Below the pieces are notes generated by a model. It had not been told where the DNA came from. It searched no databases and worked only from the letters and a program-made list of their open reading frames with translations. From CAVUCH01 sp963739995 (GTDB lineage Bacteria; Acidobacteriota; Vicinamibacteria; Vicinamibacterales; JAENWD01): a stretch of 64,000 nucleotides of DNA. Where the stretch lies: NCBI GenBank assembly GCA_963739995.1, contig CAVUCH010000026.1:62001-126000 (forward strand). The letters are read 5' to 3'. Positions 27,008 through 34,308 of the stretch are shown here, piece after piece. The position numbers and the translations under genes were made by a program. Within the stretch, counting starts at the first letter, position 1. The number at the start of each line of letters is the position of its first letter.

Positions 27008-28456
27008 CTAGGCTCGCGGCTCGCGCCCCTGCCGCACCACACTCAGCTGCCGCAGCTTGCGATAGAGGTTCGTCCGCTGGATGCCGAGCGCCGCCGCCGC
27101 TTCGCCCATCCGACCATGGTGCTGGCGCACGACCGCGGCGATGTAATCGCGCTCGAAACGCAGACGTGCATCCCTCAGCGACATGCCGCCGGCTGCCGCC
27201 ATCTCGCTGCCGTCAATCCGCACCTGCGAGAGCACATCCTCGAGCCGTATGGATCCGTGCGGCGTCAGCAGAACGAGCCGCTCGAGAACCGCGCGCAACT
27301 CGGGCGCGTTCCCCCGCCAGGGCAGCGCCGCAAGCAGCGTTACGCCCGAACGCGTGAGCGTCTTGAGCGGCATGCCACCGGCGCGGCAGATCTCCTTCAG
27401 GAAGTGGTTCACGAGGAACGGCACGTCCTCGCGCCGCTGCCGTAAGGGCGGCAGCTCGATGCGTATGAGCGACAGGCGCTCGTACAGGTCCCGTCGTAAC
27501 CGGCCCTCTTCGACGACGGCTTCGAATCCGGGTTCGACCGCGGTGATGGGTCGGATGTCGAGCTCGATCCGCCGCCGCTCGCGCGCGATGTCCACTTCGC
27601 GGTCGCGCAGCACGCGGTGCAGCTTCGACTGAACACGCGCCGGCATTTCAGGGAGGTTCATGAGGAACAATGTGCCGCCGGATGCGCGATACAGCTTCGA
27701 TTCAACCGTGACGCGCTCCAGGCTTCGACGCTCCTCCACACTGCCGGGGCGTCGGAGAGACACGCAGCCGAACAGCTCGTCTTCGATTTCCTGCGGCGTC
27801 GCGCTCGAGCAGTCCACGGAGACAAACGGTGCGTCGTTCCGCCGACCGTGCCCGTGAATCGCCCGCGCGAGCATCTCGCGGCCCGTGCCGCGCTCGCCAT
27901 AGAGCACGATCGGGCACCGGCTCGGTGCGACCCTGGGCAGCAGCTCGACGAGTTTCCGGATCGCCGGGGAGATGCCGAAGACGCCATATGGGGAAACCTC
28001 CACGCGTTCAGGCGGCGCGGCCGTCGAGAGAGTTGCCAGGTCCTGTGCGTTCGCGATCACCGCACTCAGGTCCCACGGCACGATGGGCCACGGCAGCACA
28101 TCGAAGACGCCGGCGCGGAAAGCATCGACCGTGCTCTCCGGCCGCGAAGGATCGACGATGCCAATCAGCACCGCCCGCGGTTGCTCCGCGCGGACACTGC
28201 GCGCAATTCGCAGCGCCTCGCCCGTGCGCGTGCAATCCAGCAGGCAGATCGCGGCGGGACGCTCGCGCAGCTCGGTCAATACCTCGTTCGCGCCCGACGC
28301 CCAGCGCGTCGCGAGTCCCAGCCCCGCGAGCACCGGTTCGGCTGTTCCCCGCTCCAGTGGCCCCGCCGCGATCCAGATGATCGCCGGCGGTGAGCCGGCC
28401 GACTGCGCACGACCTGCGGTCAGCTCGGGTTCTGACATCGTGAGACTCTGGCTCAT
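27008..28456 (-). CDS. NtrC-family transcriptional regulator with degenerate ATPase motifs
   Basis: A 482-residue protein with the three-part layout of a sigma-54 activator. It has a receiver-like N-terminal domain (CLLDCT keeps an Asp, but the usual N-terminal acidic pair is absent), an AAA+ domain and a C-terminal Fis-type HTH (GEAAAALGIQRTNLYRKLRQ). The AAA+ domain is broken at each key motif: Walker A reads GERGTGRE with Arg for the essential Lys, the GAFTGA loop is replaced by GCVSLRRPG, and Walker B reads GGTLFLMNLPE where GGTLFLDE is expected. The arginine-finger region RRDLYERL remains. It is therefore unlikely to remodel sigma-54 polymerase; it may act as a DNA-binding repressor or a decoy partner. 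ATG 28456 is chosen; ATG 28438 is possible. Confidence 0.8.
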   Translation of the reverse strand: MSQSLTMSEPELTAGRAQSAGSPPAIIWIAAGPLERGTAEPVLAGLGLATRWASGANEVLTELRERPAAICLLDCTRTGEALRIARSVRAEQPRAVLIGIVDPSRPESTVDAFRAGVFDVLPWPIVPWDLSAVIANAQDLATLSTAAPPERVEVSPYGVFGISPAIRKLVELLPRVAPSRCPIVLYGERGTGREMLARAIHGHGRRNDAPFVSVDCSSATPQEIEDELFGCVSLRRPGSVEERRSLERVTVESKLYRASGGTLFLMNLPEMPARVQSKLHRVLRDREVDIARERRRIELDIRPITAVEPGFEAVVEEGRLRRDLYERLSLIRIELPPLRQRREDVPFLVNHFLKEICRAGGMPLKTLTRSGVTLLAALPWRGNAPELRAVLERLVLLTPHGSIRLEDVLSQVRIDGSEMAAAGGMSLRDARLRFERDYIAAVVRQHHGRMGEAAAALGIQRTNLYRKLRQLSVVRQGREPRA

Positions 28457-28490
28457 GGAGTGTGTGGCGGCCGGAATGCGGCCCTGCTGA

Positions 28491-29159
28491 TCACTGCGGT
28501 GCAGCCGGGCGGAAGTGCCCGTTCCCGTCCGGATCGGTTTCGAGACGCGGCGCCGCGCCATCCCGCGTGTAGACGAGCCGCCGGTCCGGAGTTCCCCGGC
28601 GCCCCGTGTCGAGCGCGACCGACGCGAGTGCGCCGTCTTCGTAGCGCTCCCACTTGTCCGTGCGCGCGTCGCCGTCCGTGTCTTCCTCGGCTCTGGCCAG
28701 CACGCCCTTTTCGTACGTCTCCTCGCGGAACGCCTTACCGGTGGCCGATACCAGCTCCACGCGCGTCAGCACGTTCTGTTCGGTGATCGCCGGCGTGCCG
28801 GCGCGCTGGTCCGCTGCGCCCGTTGCGTAGAACTCTTTCCGGTCCACCCGGCCATCGAAGTTGTCGTCCAGATCAGCGCCAAGCAGACGGGCGCCGTCCA
28901 TGGAGGCCCACGCATCCTCACGTCCGTCGCCGTTGCGGTCGTAGGCCAGCTTCTCCAGCCGGCGCGTGTCCGCCCGATACGTCGGGCTCACCCTGGCTCC
29001 GCCGACTCCGGGCGCAGGACTGTCCGACCAGCCGGTCAGAGACATCGCCGCCGCAGCCAACGTCAGCAGGCTCAGGAGGCCGTTTGTGCAAAGGACGGAT
29101 TTGCTGGTGTTTTTCACGAGGGTCAAAGGGGGCAGGCGGCGCTTCGCCCTGTCACTCAC
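28491..29159 (-). CDS. Secreted protein with Asp-rich (EF-hand/dockerin-like) repeats
   Basis: A 222-residue product, or 208 if GTG 29117 is used. A hydrophobic segment LCTNGLLSLLTLAAAAMSL serves as signal peptide or anchor. The mature part carries four Asp-rich loops, DRNGDGREDAW, DLDDNFDGRVDRKE, DTDGDARTDKWE and DPDGNG, resembling calcium-binding thrombospondin-3 or dockerin/EF-hand loops. No enzyme motif is seen. It is 34 bases upstream of the degenerate regulator gene on the same strand. Binding calcium at the cell surface, perhaps in the polysaccharide matrix, is inference. Confidence 0.65.
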   Translation of the reverse strand: MSDRAKRRLPPLTLVKNTSKSVLCTNGLLSLLTLAAAAMSLTGWSDSPAPGVGGARVSPTYRADTRRLEKLAYDRNGDGREDAWASMDGARLLGADLDDNFDGRVDRKEFYATGAADQRAGTPAITEQNVLTRVELVSATGKAFREETYEKGVLARAEEDTDGDARTDKWERYEDGALASVALDTGRRGTPDRRLVYTRDGAAPRLETDPDGNGHFRPAAPQ

Positions 29160-29404
29160 AGCCTTCAGCTGCGCCCCGCGCGAGGGGTGCAGGAGGTCAC
29201 TGCTGCTGCAGGAATGTGGGACGCCGCCGTCCCTGCTTATCGGCTACTGTGTCCTCCGCAACACGATTGGTGCACCCAAAAGATACAAGTCGGGCAACGG
29301 GCAGACTCTTTCGGATGGCCGCGAGTGTGTGGCCGCGCGTAGCGCCAGCGAGACCAGCCATTTTCGGCTGTCGCCACAGGCTTCGGTAAGGGCAGGAGCG
29401 GTGT
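29160..29404. other. Intergenic region, 245 bases, no gene seen
   Basis: It lies upstream of the Asp-rich secreted-protein gene and downstream of the 179-residue gene. I found no reading frame with coding character, no tRNA, no clear hairpin terminator and no good -24/-12 promoter. Confidence 0.5.
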
Positions 29405-29944
29405 TCAGCGAGGGCCGCGGTAGTTGTGCGCCACGATGGCCCCGTACGTCACGTTGACCGCCACCATCAGCGCCACGGCGGCGATTCGATGCTTCCTCCA
29501 GAGACGCTCGGTGAGGTACACGGTGCCAGCCGTTGCCGCGATCTTGGCGGCTACGAAGGATGTGGGTTGGCTGACGAGGCCCTTGACCGCAGGGTTGACC
29601 TCGCGGGCTCCAGCGCTGACGGCCGCCAGTGTGGAGTGCGCGTCGAGACCCTGCAGCACCGCAAACGACAGGTAGAGGGCGGGCAGGGCCGGAGGGCGAC
29701 GCAGAGAACCTGGTTCGATCGGTGCCGCCTGAAGCGGCGCGATTGTGCCGACGCGCGGCGGCGCGGACAGGCCGAAGGGTTGCGACGAGGAGACCAGCGC
29801 AACCAGCGAGGCGTTAACGAGCGCGGGAGATTCGAAGGGGGCGTGCTGGGCGGATGCGGCGTCCGGGAGGCTGCACGCCAGAACGACGGCAGCTGCAAGG
29901 ATGGTGCAGAGTGAGCGACGTGAGCGGAACCAGGCACGCGCCAT
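29405..29944 (-). CDS. Secreted/membrane protein of unknown function (DUF5658-like C-terminus)
   Basis: A 179-residue product. The signal peptide (LCTILAAAVVLACSLPDAAS, then AQ) is followed by a Pro/Ser-rich linker. The C-terminal half has three hydrophobic helices with LQGLDAHSTLAAVSAGAREV, NPAVKGLVSQP and AAVALMVAVNVTYGAIVAHN. That pattern (helix with LDxxST, then xEVNP) resembles the small DUF5658 membrane domain. Function is unknown. The start at 29944 is supported by a strong GGAGGTGG ribosome site. The gene stands alone, flanked by 245- and 218-base gaps without other genes. Confidence 0.6.
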   Translation of the reverse strand: MARAWFRSRRSLCTILAAAVVLACSLPDAASAQHAPFESPALVNASLVALVSSSQPFGLSAPPRVGTIAPLQAAPIEPGSLRRPPALPALYLSFAVLQGLDAHSTLAAVSAGAREVNPAVKGLVSQPTSFVAAKIAATAGTVYLTERLWRKHRIAAVALMVAVNVTYGAIVAHNYRGPR

Positions 29945-30162
29945 GGGGCCACCTCCAGCCGTACTGCAGCCGGCCGGAGTCGCGTCTTATCAGGCTCTGC
30001 GCGCTGTCACGGCTACTGGAGAACGTCCAGCGGCCGCAACATCAAGTCGCGTACCAGCGGATTTGCGGCCTCCACGGGGAGAAGTACGCCGCTGAGGTGC
30101 ACTTGTAGGAAGCTCCACGGTGTGATGGGAAGCGGGTGTGTAACCGGCGAGTCTGGCGGCTG

Positions 30163-30513
30163 CTAGGTCCAGCTGGCGATAGTGGCAAGCGGATCGGCGT
30201 CCGGCACATCGTAGTCGTACGCCAGGGCCGCCGCGTTGGACGTGTAGAAGAGCGTGCCCAACTCGGCGTGCGCTGGATGATCGAGGTACGCCTGCAGCCC
30301 CGCCACGTTGTCGAACTCGAGGATGCCGAAGAACTCGAAGTCGGTCGGCATCACCGCTTCGTAGGCGGCGCCATGCCGCACGCGCGACCCGACGCGCGCG
30401 CGGCGAATCGACGGGATCTCACGCAGCGCGGTGGTGAGCGCCGCGTGAAAGCGCGCGCGATCGGCGGTGCTCAAACCGGGCCGTGTCTGATAGAGCACCA
30501 CATGCGCGATCAT
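30163..30513 (-). CDS. Dabb family stress-responsive protein
   Basis: A 116-residue ferredoxin-like alpha/beta-barrel protein. It begins MIAHVVLYQTRPGLS and has the family landmarks FEFFGILEFDNVAGLQAYLD and HPAHAEL in the second half. Dabb proteins dimerise; some are plant stress proteins and others catalyse cyclisation or decarboxylation, so no reaction can be assigned. The start overlaps the stop of the Arg-rich repeat protein gene as ATGA, which makes it the third gene of the regulator operon beginning at 33382. Confidence 0.85.
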   Translation of the reverse strand: MIAHVVLYQTRPGLSTADRARFHAALTTALREIPSIRRARVGSRVRHGAAYEAVMPTDFEFFGILEFDNVAGLQAYLDHPAHAELGTLFYTSNAAALAYDYDVPDADPLATIASWT

Positions 30514-31994
30514 CGCCGATCTCCGCGCGGCCGCCTGATCAGCCGCGAGCCTGCGGGGCCCTCGACGTCGTGTCCCCGTTCCGGCGGCTCCGGCGGAATC
30601 ACGATGTCGTCGTTGCGCCGGGGGACTGGCGGGGGCTCCTGACCAGGGCGCGGAGGGCGATCGGGGCCCGGCGGAGGACCTTCCGGGCGTCGCGGCGTGT
30701 CCCCGCGCCGCTCGCCCGGCGGTGCGGAGGGTGGGCGCTTCGGTCGGCGGGCTGCCCCGCGTTCCGCGCGCCCCGTGGCGCCCTGGCCCTCGCGGCGAGA
30801 CTGGTCGTCGTGGTCACCAGGGCCGAAGCGGTCGTGGCGCCCTCGCGGGCGCGACCAATCACCATCACGCGGCGGGCCAGAGGGAGGGCGGCGCTCGCGA
30901 TCCTTCCACGCGGGAGGCGGCTCATTGGAGCCCCCAGGCGGACGCCCCCGGTTCTCAGAAGAGCGGTCAGCGCGGGGACCACCTGGCCTGGCGGGCCCCC
31001 GGCTGTCGAACGGGCGCTGCTCGCGTGGCCGGTACCCGTGCGGCCGCTCCCCGGTGTCGCGAGGGCGATCGTCCCGCGGTCGATCGCCTCGCGGCCCCCG
31101 TCCCTGGGGGCGATCCCGGGTGTCGATCGGCCGCGCCCCGCGTGTGTCAGGTCGGTCCGGCCTGCCACGGTCATCGAACGGACGCCCCTCGGGTCGCCCG
31201 CCGTGCGGACGATTACGGTTGTCGCGCGGGCGGTCGGTTCTTGGTCCGTGTTCCTGGCGGCGATCCCGGGTGTCGAACGGCCTCGCGCCGCGCGAGTCAG
31301 GTCGGTTGGCCCTGCCGCGGTCCTCGAACGGCCGCCCCTCGGGCCGCCCCCCGTGCGAACGATCACGGTCGTCGCGCGGGCGATCGGTCCGTGGCGGGCG
31401 TCGCTGGGGGCGATCGCGGGTGTCGAACGGCCGCGCGCCGCTCGGTGCAGGTCGTTCCGACGCGCCGCGGTTGTCGTACGGGGGCTTGGCGGGTGGTCTG
31501 CCCTGCGGGCGATCACGTATGTCGCGGGCGCGGCCCTCATGCGGCCGGTCGCGGGGCCCGCGTCCCTGCGGCCGCTCCCGGTCCTCAGGCCTGGAGCGCG
31601 GAGGCTGGTGCGGAACCGTCGCACGAGGAGGGGCGTCGGGCGGGCGTGTTGCCCCATCATCCGGCCGCCGTCGCCGAACGTTCTCGTCGAACCGCTCCTG
31701 CCGGCGCGCAGCGTTCTTCGCCTTCCGCTCCAGCTCGAAGCGTTCGCGCGGATCGCGGTGATCGCCTCCGGGGCGCCACCCTTTGGTGCGGCGTTCGCCC
31801 TCCTCGCGTCCGGCCCGTGCCGCGTGCTCGGGCGAGTCCCACAGCTTTCCGCGCGCAAACCAGCGCATGACTGCAGTCGGGGACTTTCTCCGGAGCTGCT
31901 CGAAGGTGGGTTGCAGGTCCTCGCGTGTGGTCGCGCGGAACGCCGTCGGCAGGTTGTCGACCAGAATCGTCCAGTACGCGTAACGCGGCGGCAT
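30510..31994 (-). CDS. Arg/Asp/Pro-rich repeat protein with conserved N-terminal domain, largely disordered
   Basis: A 494-residue protein. Residues 1-~80 form a compact domain beginning MPPRYAYWTILVDNLPTAFR and including VMRWFARGKLWDSPEHA; a similar domain occurs in unnamed proteins of other bacteria. From ~85 onward the chain is low in complexity and strongly charged, with three nearly identical 50-residue repeats at 186-335 starting GARPFDTRDR. One repeat contains 16 Arg, 8 Asp and 8 Pro. Such RGR/RDR-rich tails resemble RNA-binding or phase-separating regions, but no such role is known here. The gene starts 3 bases after the sigma-54 response-regulator gene and its stop overlaps the Dabb gene start. 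Confidence 0.75.
   Translation of the reverse strand: MPPRYAYWTILVDNLPTAFRATTREDLQPTFEQLRRKSPTAVMRWFARGKLWDSPEHAARAGREEGERRTKGWRPGGDHRDPRERFELERKAKNAARRQERFDENVRRRRPDDGATRPPDAPPRATVPHQPPRSRPEDRERPQGRGPRDRPHEGRARDIRDRPQGRPPAKPPYDNRGASERPAPSGARPFDTRDRPQRRPPRTDRPRDDRDRSHGGRPEGRPFEDRGRANRPDSRGARPFDTRDRRQEHGPRTDRPRDNRNRPHGGRPEGRPFDDRGRPDRPDTRGARPIDTRDRPQGRGPRGDRPRDDRPRDTGERPHGYRPREQRPFDSRGPARPGGPRADRSSENRGRPPGGSNEPPPAWKDRERRPPSGPPRDGDWSRPRGRHDRFGPGDHDDQSRREGQGATGRAERGAARRPKRPPSAPPGERRGDTPRRPEGPPPGPDRPPRPGQEPPPVPRRNDDIVIPPEPPERGHDVEGPAGSRLIRRPRGDRR
30990..31439 (-). repeat. Three tandem 150-bp coding repeats
   Basis: Three in-frame 150-base units encode the 50-residue repeats of the Arg-rich protein (residues 186-235, 236-285, 286-335). 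The first two are nearly identical. The third diverges after about residue 312, where it loses the GGRPEGRPF segment. Period and frame are exact, which points to unequal crossing-over or slippage, and copy number may vary between strains. Confidence 0.85.
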
Positions 31995-31996
31995 CG

Positions 31997-33382
31997 TCAG
32001 CTCCGTTCAAGGCGCTTCAATTTCTCGACCAGCGTGGTGCGTTTCAGATTCAGCAGGCGGGCAGCGGCGCCTTTGTTGCCATGCGTGCGCTCGAGGGAGC
32101 GGCGAATCATCTCGCGTTCGATGCCCGCGATGAAGCTGTCGAAATCAATCCCCTCGTCGGGGAAGGGCAGGCCGGCGACGGTCGGCGGCTCGTCCGCCGC
32201 CTGCTCGATTTCCGGCGGCAGATCGGCCGCCTCCACCTGCTCGCGGCCGCCCGACAGCGCGACTGCCCGCTCCATCGCGTTCTCGAGCTGCCGGATGTTG
32301 CCGGGCCACGCGTAGGCCATCAGCGCCCGTGTGGCCGCTTGCGAGATGGTCATGACCGAGCGGTTCCCCTCCGCACAGAACTTCTCGAGAAAGTGGCGAA
32401 CGAGTGGAGGGATGTCTTCCTTCCGCTCACGCAGCGGCGGCAGGCGCACAGGGATGACATTCAGCCGGTAGAACAGGTCTTCGCGAAAAGAGCCTTCGCC
32501 GACCATGCGCAGCAGGTCGGCATTGGTCGCGGCGATCACGCGCACATCGACCTTCATCGTCTGCGACTCGCCCACACGCTCGAACTCGCGCTCCTGCAGC
32601 ACCCGCAGCAGCTTCGACTGCAGCGACATGCTCATCGTGCCTACTTCGTCCAGGAAGAGCGTGCCGCGGTGCGCCTGCTCGATCCGCCCCTGGCGCGTGC
32701 CGATTGCACCGGTGAACGCCCCGCGCACGTGCCCGAACAGCTCGGCCTCGAGCAGCGTTTCCGGAATCGCACTGCAGTTGATGGCCACGAAGCGCTGCGC
32801 GCGGCGCGGGCTGTTGTGGTGAATGGCCCGGGCCACGACTTCTTTCCCGGTGCCGGTCTCGCCCGTCACCAGGATCGTGCTTGCCGTGGGAGCAAGCGTC
32901 TCGAGGCGCTGGAAGAGATCCCGCATCGCCCGACTGCGTCCGACTATCCCTCCGAACTGGTAGCGCTCCTGGAGCTGCGCGCGCAGGTAGGCGTTTTCGG
33001 ACTTCAGCCGCCGCTGTTCGAGCGCGCCGTTCAGCGCGTGCATCAGCTCTTCGAACTGGAACGGCTTGGTGACGAAGTCCGTTGCCCCCCGCTTGATCAC
33101 GCCCACGGCATCGCGCACGGTGCCGTAGCCTGTGATGACGATGGCGATGATGTCGGGGTACCGCTCGACAGCGGCGTCAATCACCTCGACGCCGTCCATG
33201 CCGGGCAGACGCAGATCAGTGATGAGGATATCGAAGGCGAACTCCGCCAGTGCCGCGACGGCTCGTTCGCCGGTCTCGGCCTGCACCACAACGAATCCGT
33301 GATCCTCGAGGCGCTCGGCCACCGCCTCGCGCAGCGGCGCCTCGTCTTCGACGAGGAGCAAGTGGGTTGTACTTTCAGGCAT
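31997..33382 (-). CDS. Sigma-54-dependent response regulator (NtrC/AtoC type)
   Basis: A complete sigma-54 activator of 461 residues. The N-terminal receiver has the phosphorylatable Asp56 (ILITDLRLPGMDG) and the conserved switch Thr and Lys (ITGYG, TKPFQ). The AAA+ domain has Walker A GETGTGKE, the sigma-54-contacting GAFTGA loop and Walker B GGTLFLDEV. The C-terminal Fis-type HTH ends the protein (GNKGAAARLLNLKRTTLVEK). A partner histidine kinase is not adjacent; the hybrid kinase at 35148-36710 is the nearest. It heads an operon with the Arg-rich repeat protein and the Dabb protein. Candidate sigma-54 promoters near 26970 and 52750 could be targets. Confidence 0.93.
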   Translation of the reverse strand: MPESTTHLLLVEDEAPLREAVAERLEDHGFVVVQAETGERAVAALAEFAFDILITDLRLPGMDGVEVIDAAVERYPDIIAIVITGYGTVRDAVGVIKRGATDFVTKPFQFEELMHALNGALEQRRLKSENAYLRAQLQERYQFGGIVGRSRAMRDLFQRLETLAPTASTILVTGETGTGKEVVARAIHHNSPRRAQRFVAINCSAIPETLLEAELFGHVRGAFTGAIGTRQGRIEQAHRGTLFLDEVGTMSMSLQSKLLRVLQEREFERVGESQTMKVDVRVIAATNADLLRMVGEGSFREDLFYRLNVIPVRLPPLRERKEDIPPLVRHFLEKFCAEGNRSVMTISQAATRALMAYAWPGNIRQLENAMERAVALSGGREQVEAADLPPEIEQAADEPPTVAGLPFPDEGIDFDSFIAGIEREMIRRSLERTHGNKGAAARLLNLKRTTLVEKLKRLERS

Positions 33383-33400
33383 TTAGGCGGCGTCAGTATT

Positions 33401-33427
33401 TTGACGATCTCTCGCATGCGCCGTCAA
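33401..33427. promoter_or_regulatory. Inverted repeat TTGACG-N15-CGTCAA in a divergent promoter region
   Basis: A perfect 6-bp inverted repeat (TTGACG at 33401-33406, CGTCAA at 33422-33427) lies between the divergent response-regulator and HTH genes. The same half-site occurs at 34063-34110 upstream of the sigma-factor gene. It may be an operator bound by the response regulator or the HTH protein. Because TTGACG also resembles a -35 element, the call is tentative. Confidence 0.35.
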
Positions 33428-33492
33428 GGCGAACGTGTGATCTACAGCCCTCCGCGGGAATCTCCGATACTGCTGCTGCGGGAGGAGACAAC

Positions 33493-33705
33493 GTGGAACG
33501 TAGAGCCATTTCAATCGCCCAGGCCTGCACATCCGTCGGTGTGAGCCGTCGCACCATCTACAACTGGATGTCAGCGGGCAAGGTGCAGTACGTCCGTACA
33601 GCGGGCGGGGCCGTGCGGATTTTCGAGGACTCGCTCTGGCGGCGAGACGCGGCGTCGGGCGACGCGACGACGTCGGGCACGATGGCGGCGCCTGACGCGC
33701 CATGA
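33493..33705 (+). CDS. Small excisionase-like HTH DNA-binding protein
   Basis: A 70-residue protein. Nearly the whole chain is a MerR/excisionase-type winged HTH (ISIAQACTSVGVSRRTIYNW, then MSAGKVQYVRTAGGAVRIFE), like the BldC and HTH_17 families. The GTG start at 33493 is fixed by a strong GGAGGAG ribosome site at 33481-33486; an open frame continues upstream but is not coding in character. The tail of ~20 residues is rich in Ala, Ser and Thr. Its stop overlaps the next start as ATGA, so the two are cotranslated. It is probably a local transcription regulator. Confidence 0.8.
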   Translation: MERRAISIAQACTSVGVSRRTIYNWMSAGKVQYVRTAGGAVRIFEDSLWRRDAASGDATTSGTMAAPDAP

Positions 33706-33965
33706 TGGGGTTCGCTCTCGTGGACGCACCCAATGCCCGTGACGAAGCCGCACCGCTGCGGCTTCTGTTCCACCAACTGAACAACCAGCTCGGGATCATC
33801 CTCGCGCATGCCGAACTGCTCGAGGCCAAGACGACCGACAACGTGCACCGCGCCCGTGCAGCGCAGGTCGTGTCGAGCGTCCTCGACGCGATGGCGACCG
33901 CACGCGACATCCGCACCCAGGCGGTCACACAGCACTCGCCCGACGAGGGCGTCAGTCTGATCTAG
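33702..33965 (+). CDS. Small protein resembling an isolated histidine-kinase dimerisation (DHp) domain
   Basis: The 87-residue product contains LLFHQLNNQLGIILAHAELL (residues ~21-40), very close to the H-box of HisKA domains (HELNNxLxxILxxAELL) with a phosphorylatable His, followed by a second helix with many Ala, Val and Arg. There is no ATPase domain; the chain ends about 30 residues after the second helix. It may act as a phosphotransfer intermediate or as an inhibitor that dimerises with a kinase. It is coupled to the HTH gene by ATGA. It should not be confused with a truncated kinase, since no kinase remnant follows. Confidence 0.65.
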   Translation: MMGFALVDAPNARDEAAPLRLLFHQLNNQLGIILAHAELLEAKTTDNVHRARAAQVVSSVLDAMATARDIRTQAVTQHSPDEGVSLI

Positions 33966-33981
33966 ACCGTCGCCGCTTTCT

Positions 33982-33999
33982 GCCCGCCGCCCGGCGGGC
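33982..33999 (+). terminator. GC-rich stem-loop after the DHp-like gene
   Basis: A perfect 8-bp stem GCCCGCCG/CGGCGGGC with a 2-base loop begins 17 bases past the stop codon. No T-run follows, so if it terminates it does so inefficiently or with Rho. Confidence 0.4.
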
Positions 34000-34062
34000 G
34001 TATCCCGCGGGCGTATCCCGCCGCCAACCTTCGCCAACCCACCTCCAGTTTTGTAATTGGCA

Positions 34063-34110
34063 CGTCAAATCGTTGGCGACTTGGCGCGATCCAGCGTCGC
34101 ACATTTGACG
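34063..34110. promoter_or_regulatory. Inverted repeat CGTCAAAT-N32-ATTTGACG upstream of the sigma-factor gene
   Basis: A perfect 8-bp inverted repeat 199 bases upstream of the sigma-factor start. Its half-site matches the one at 33401-33427. Distance and symmetry suit a paired activator or repressor site that could loop. The binding protein is unknown. Confidence 0.35.
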
Positions 34111-34308
34111 ATCCACCTCCGTAATCGGGGGTGATGGTTCCAAGGGAGCAGCACGAAGACAATCCTGTAAGTCTCCTGTTTACCGCGTTATGCCTGCATC
34201 TGCCCATGGCGTGGCGCCCGGACGCGGTGGCCGAACACAGCCGTGGCACCCCCGTTGCGATAGGGCAGGCACCAACACTACGCGCCAATGCGCCAAGGAG
34301 ACATGCCG

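Larger units (their letters stand above)
33966..34308. other. Intergenic region of 343 bases with hairpin, tandem repeat and inverted repeat
   Basis: No gene is seen. Directly after the DHp-like gene is a GC hairpin (33982-33999). It runs into two tandem copies of a 13-base unit, GGGCGTATCCCGC (33996-34021). Further on is the inverted repeat CGTCAAAT/ATTTGACG (34063-34110) and, at 34295-34300, the AAGGAG ribosome site of the sigma-factor gene. The promoter of that gene is presumably here, but no convincing -10/-35 pair stands out. Confidence 0.6.

Noticed and set aside
30483..32315. A 610-residue plus-strand open frame opposite the Arg-rich repeat protein
   Set aside because: It is the antisense of the repeat region; the minus-strand frame has a conserved N-terminal domain and operon junctions.
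34055..34072. TGGCACG in the intergenic region as a sigma-54 promoter
   Set aside because: The -24 box is perfect, but at the -12 position the sequence is ATCG, without the essential GC.
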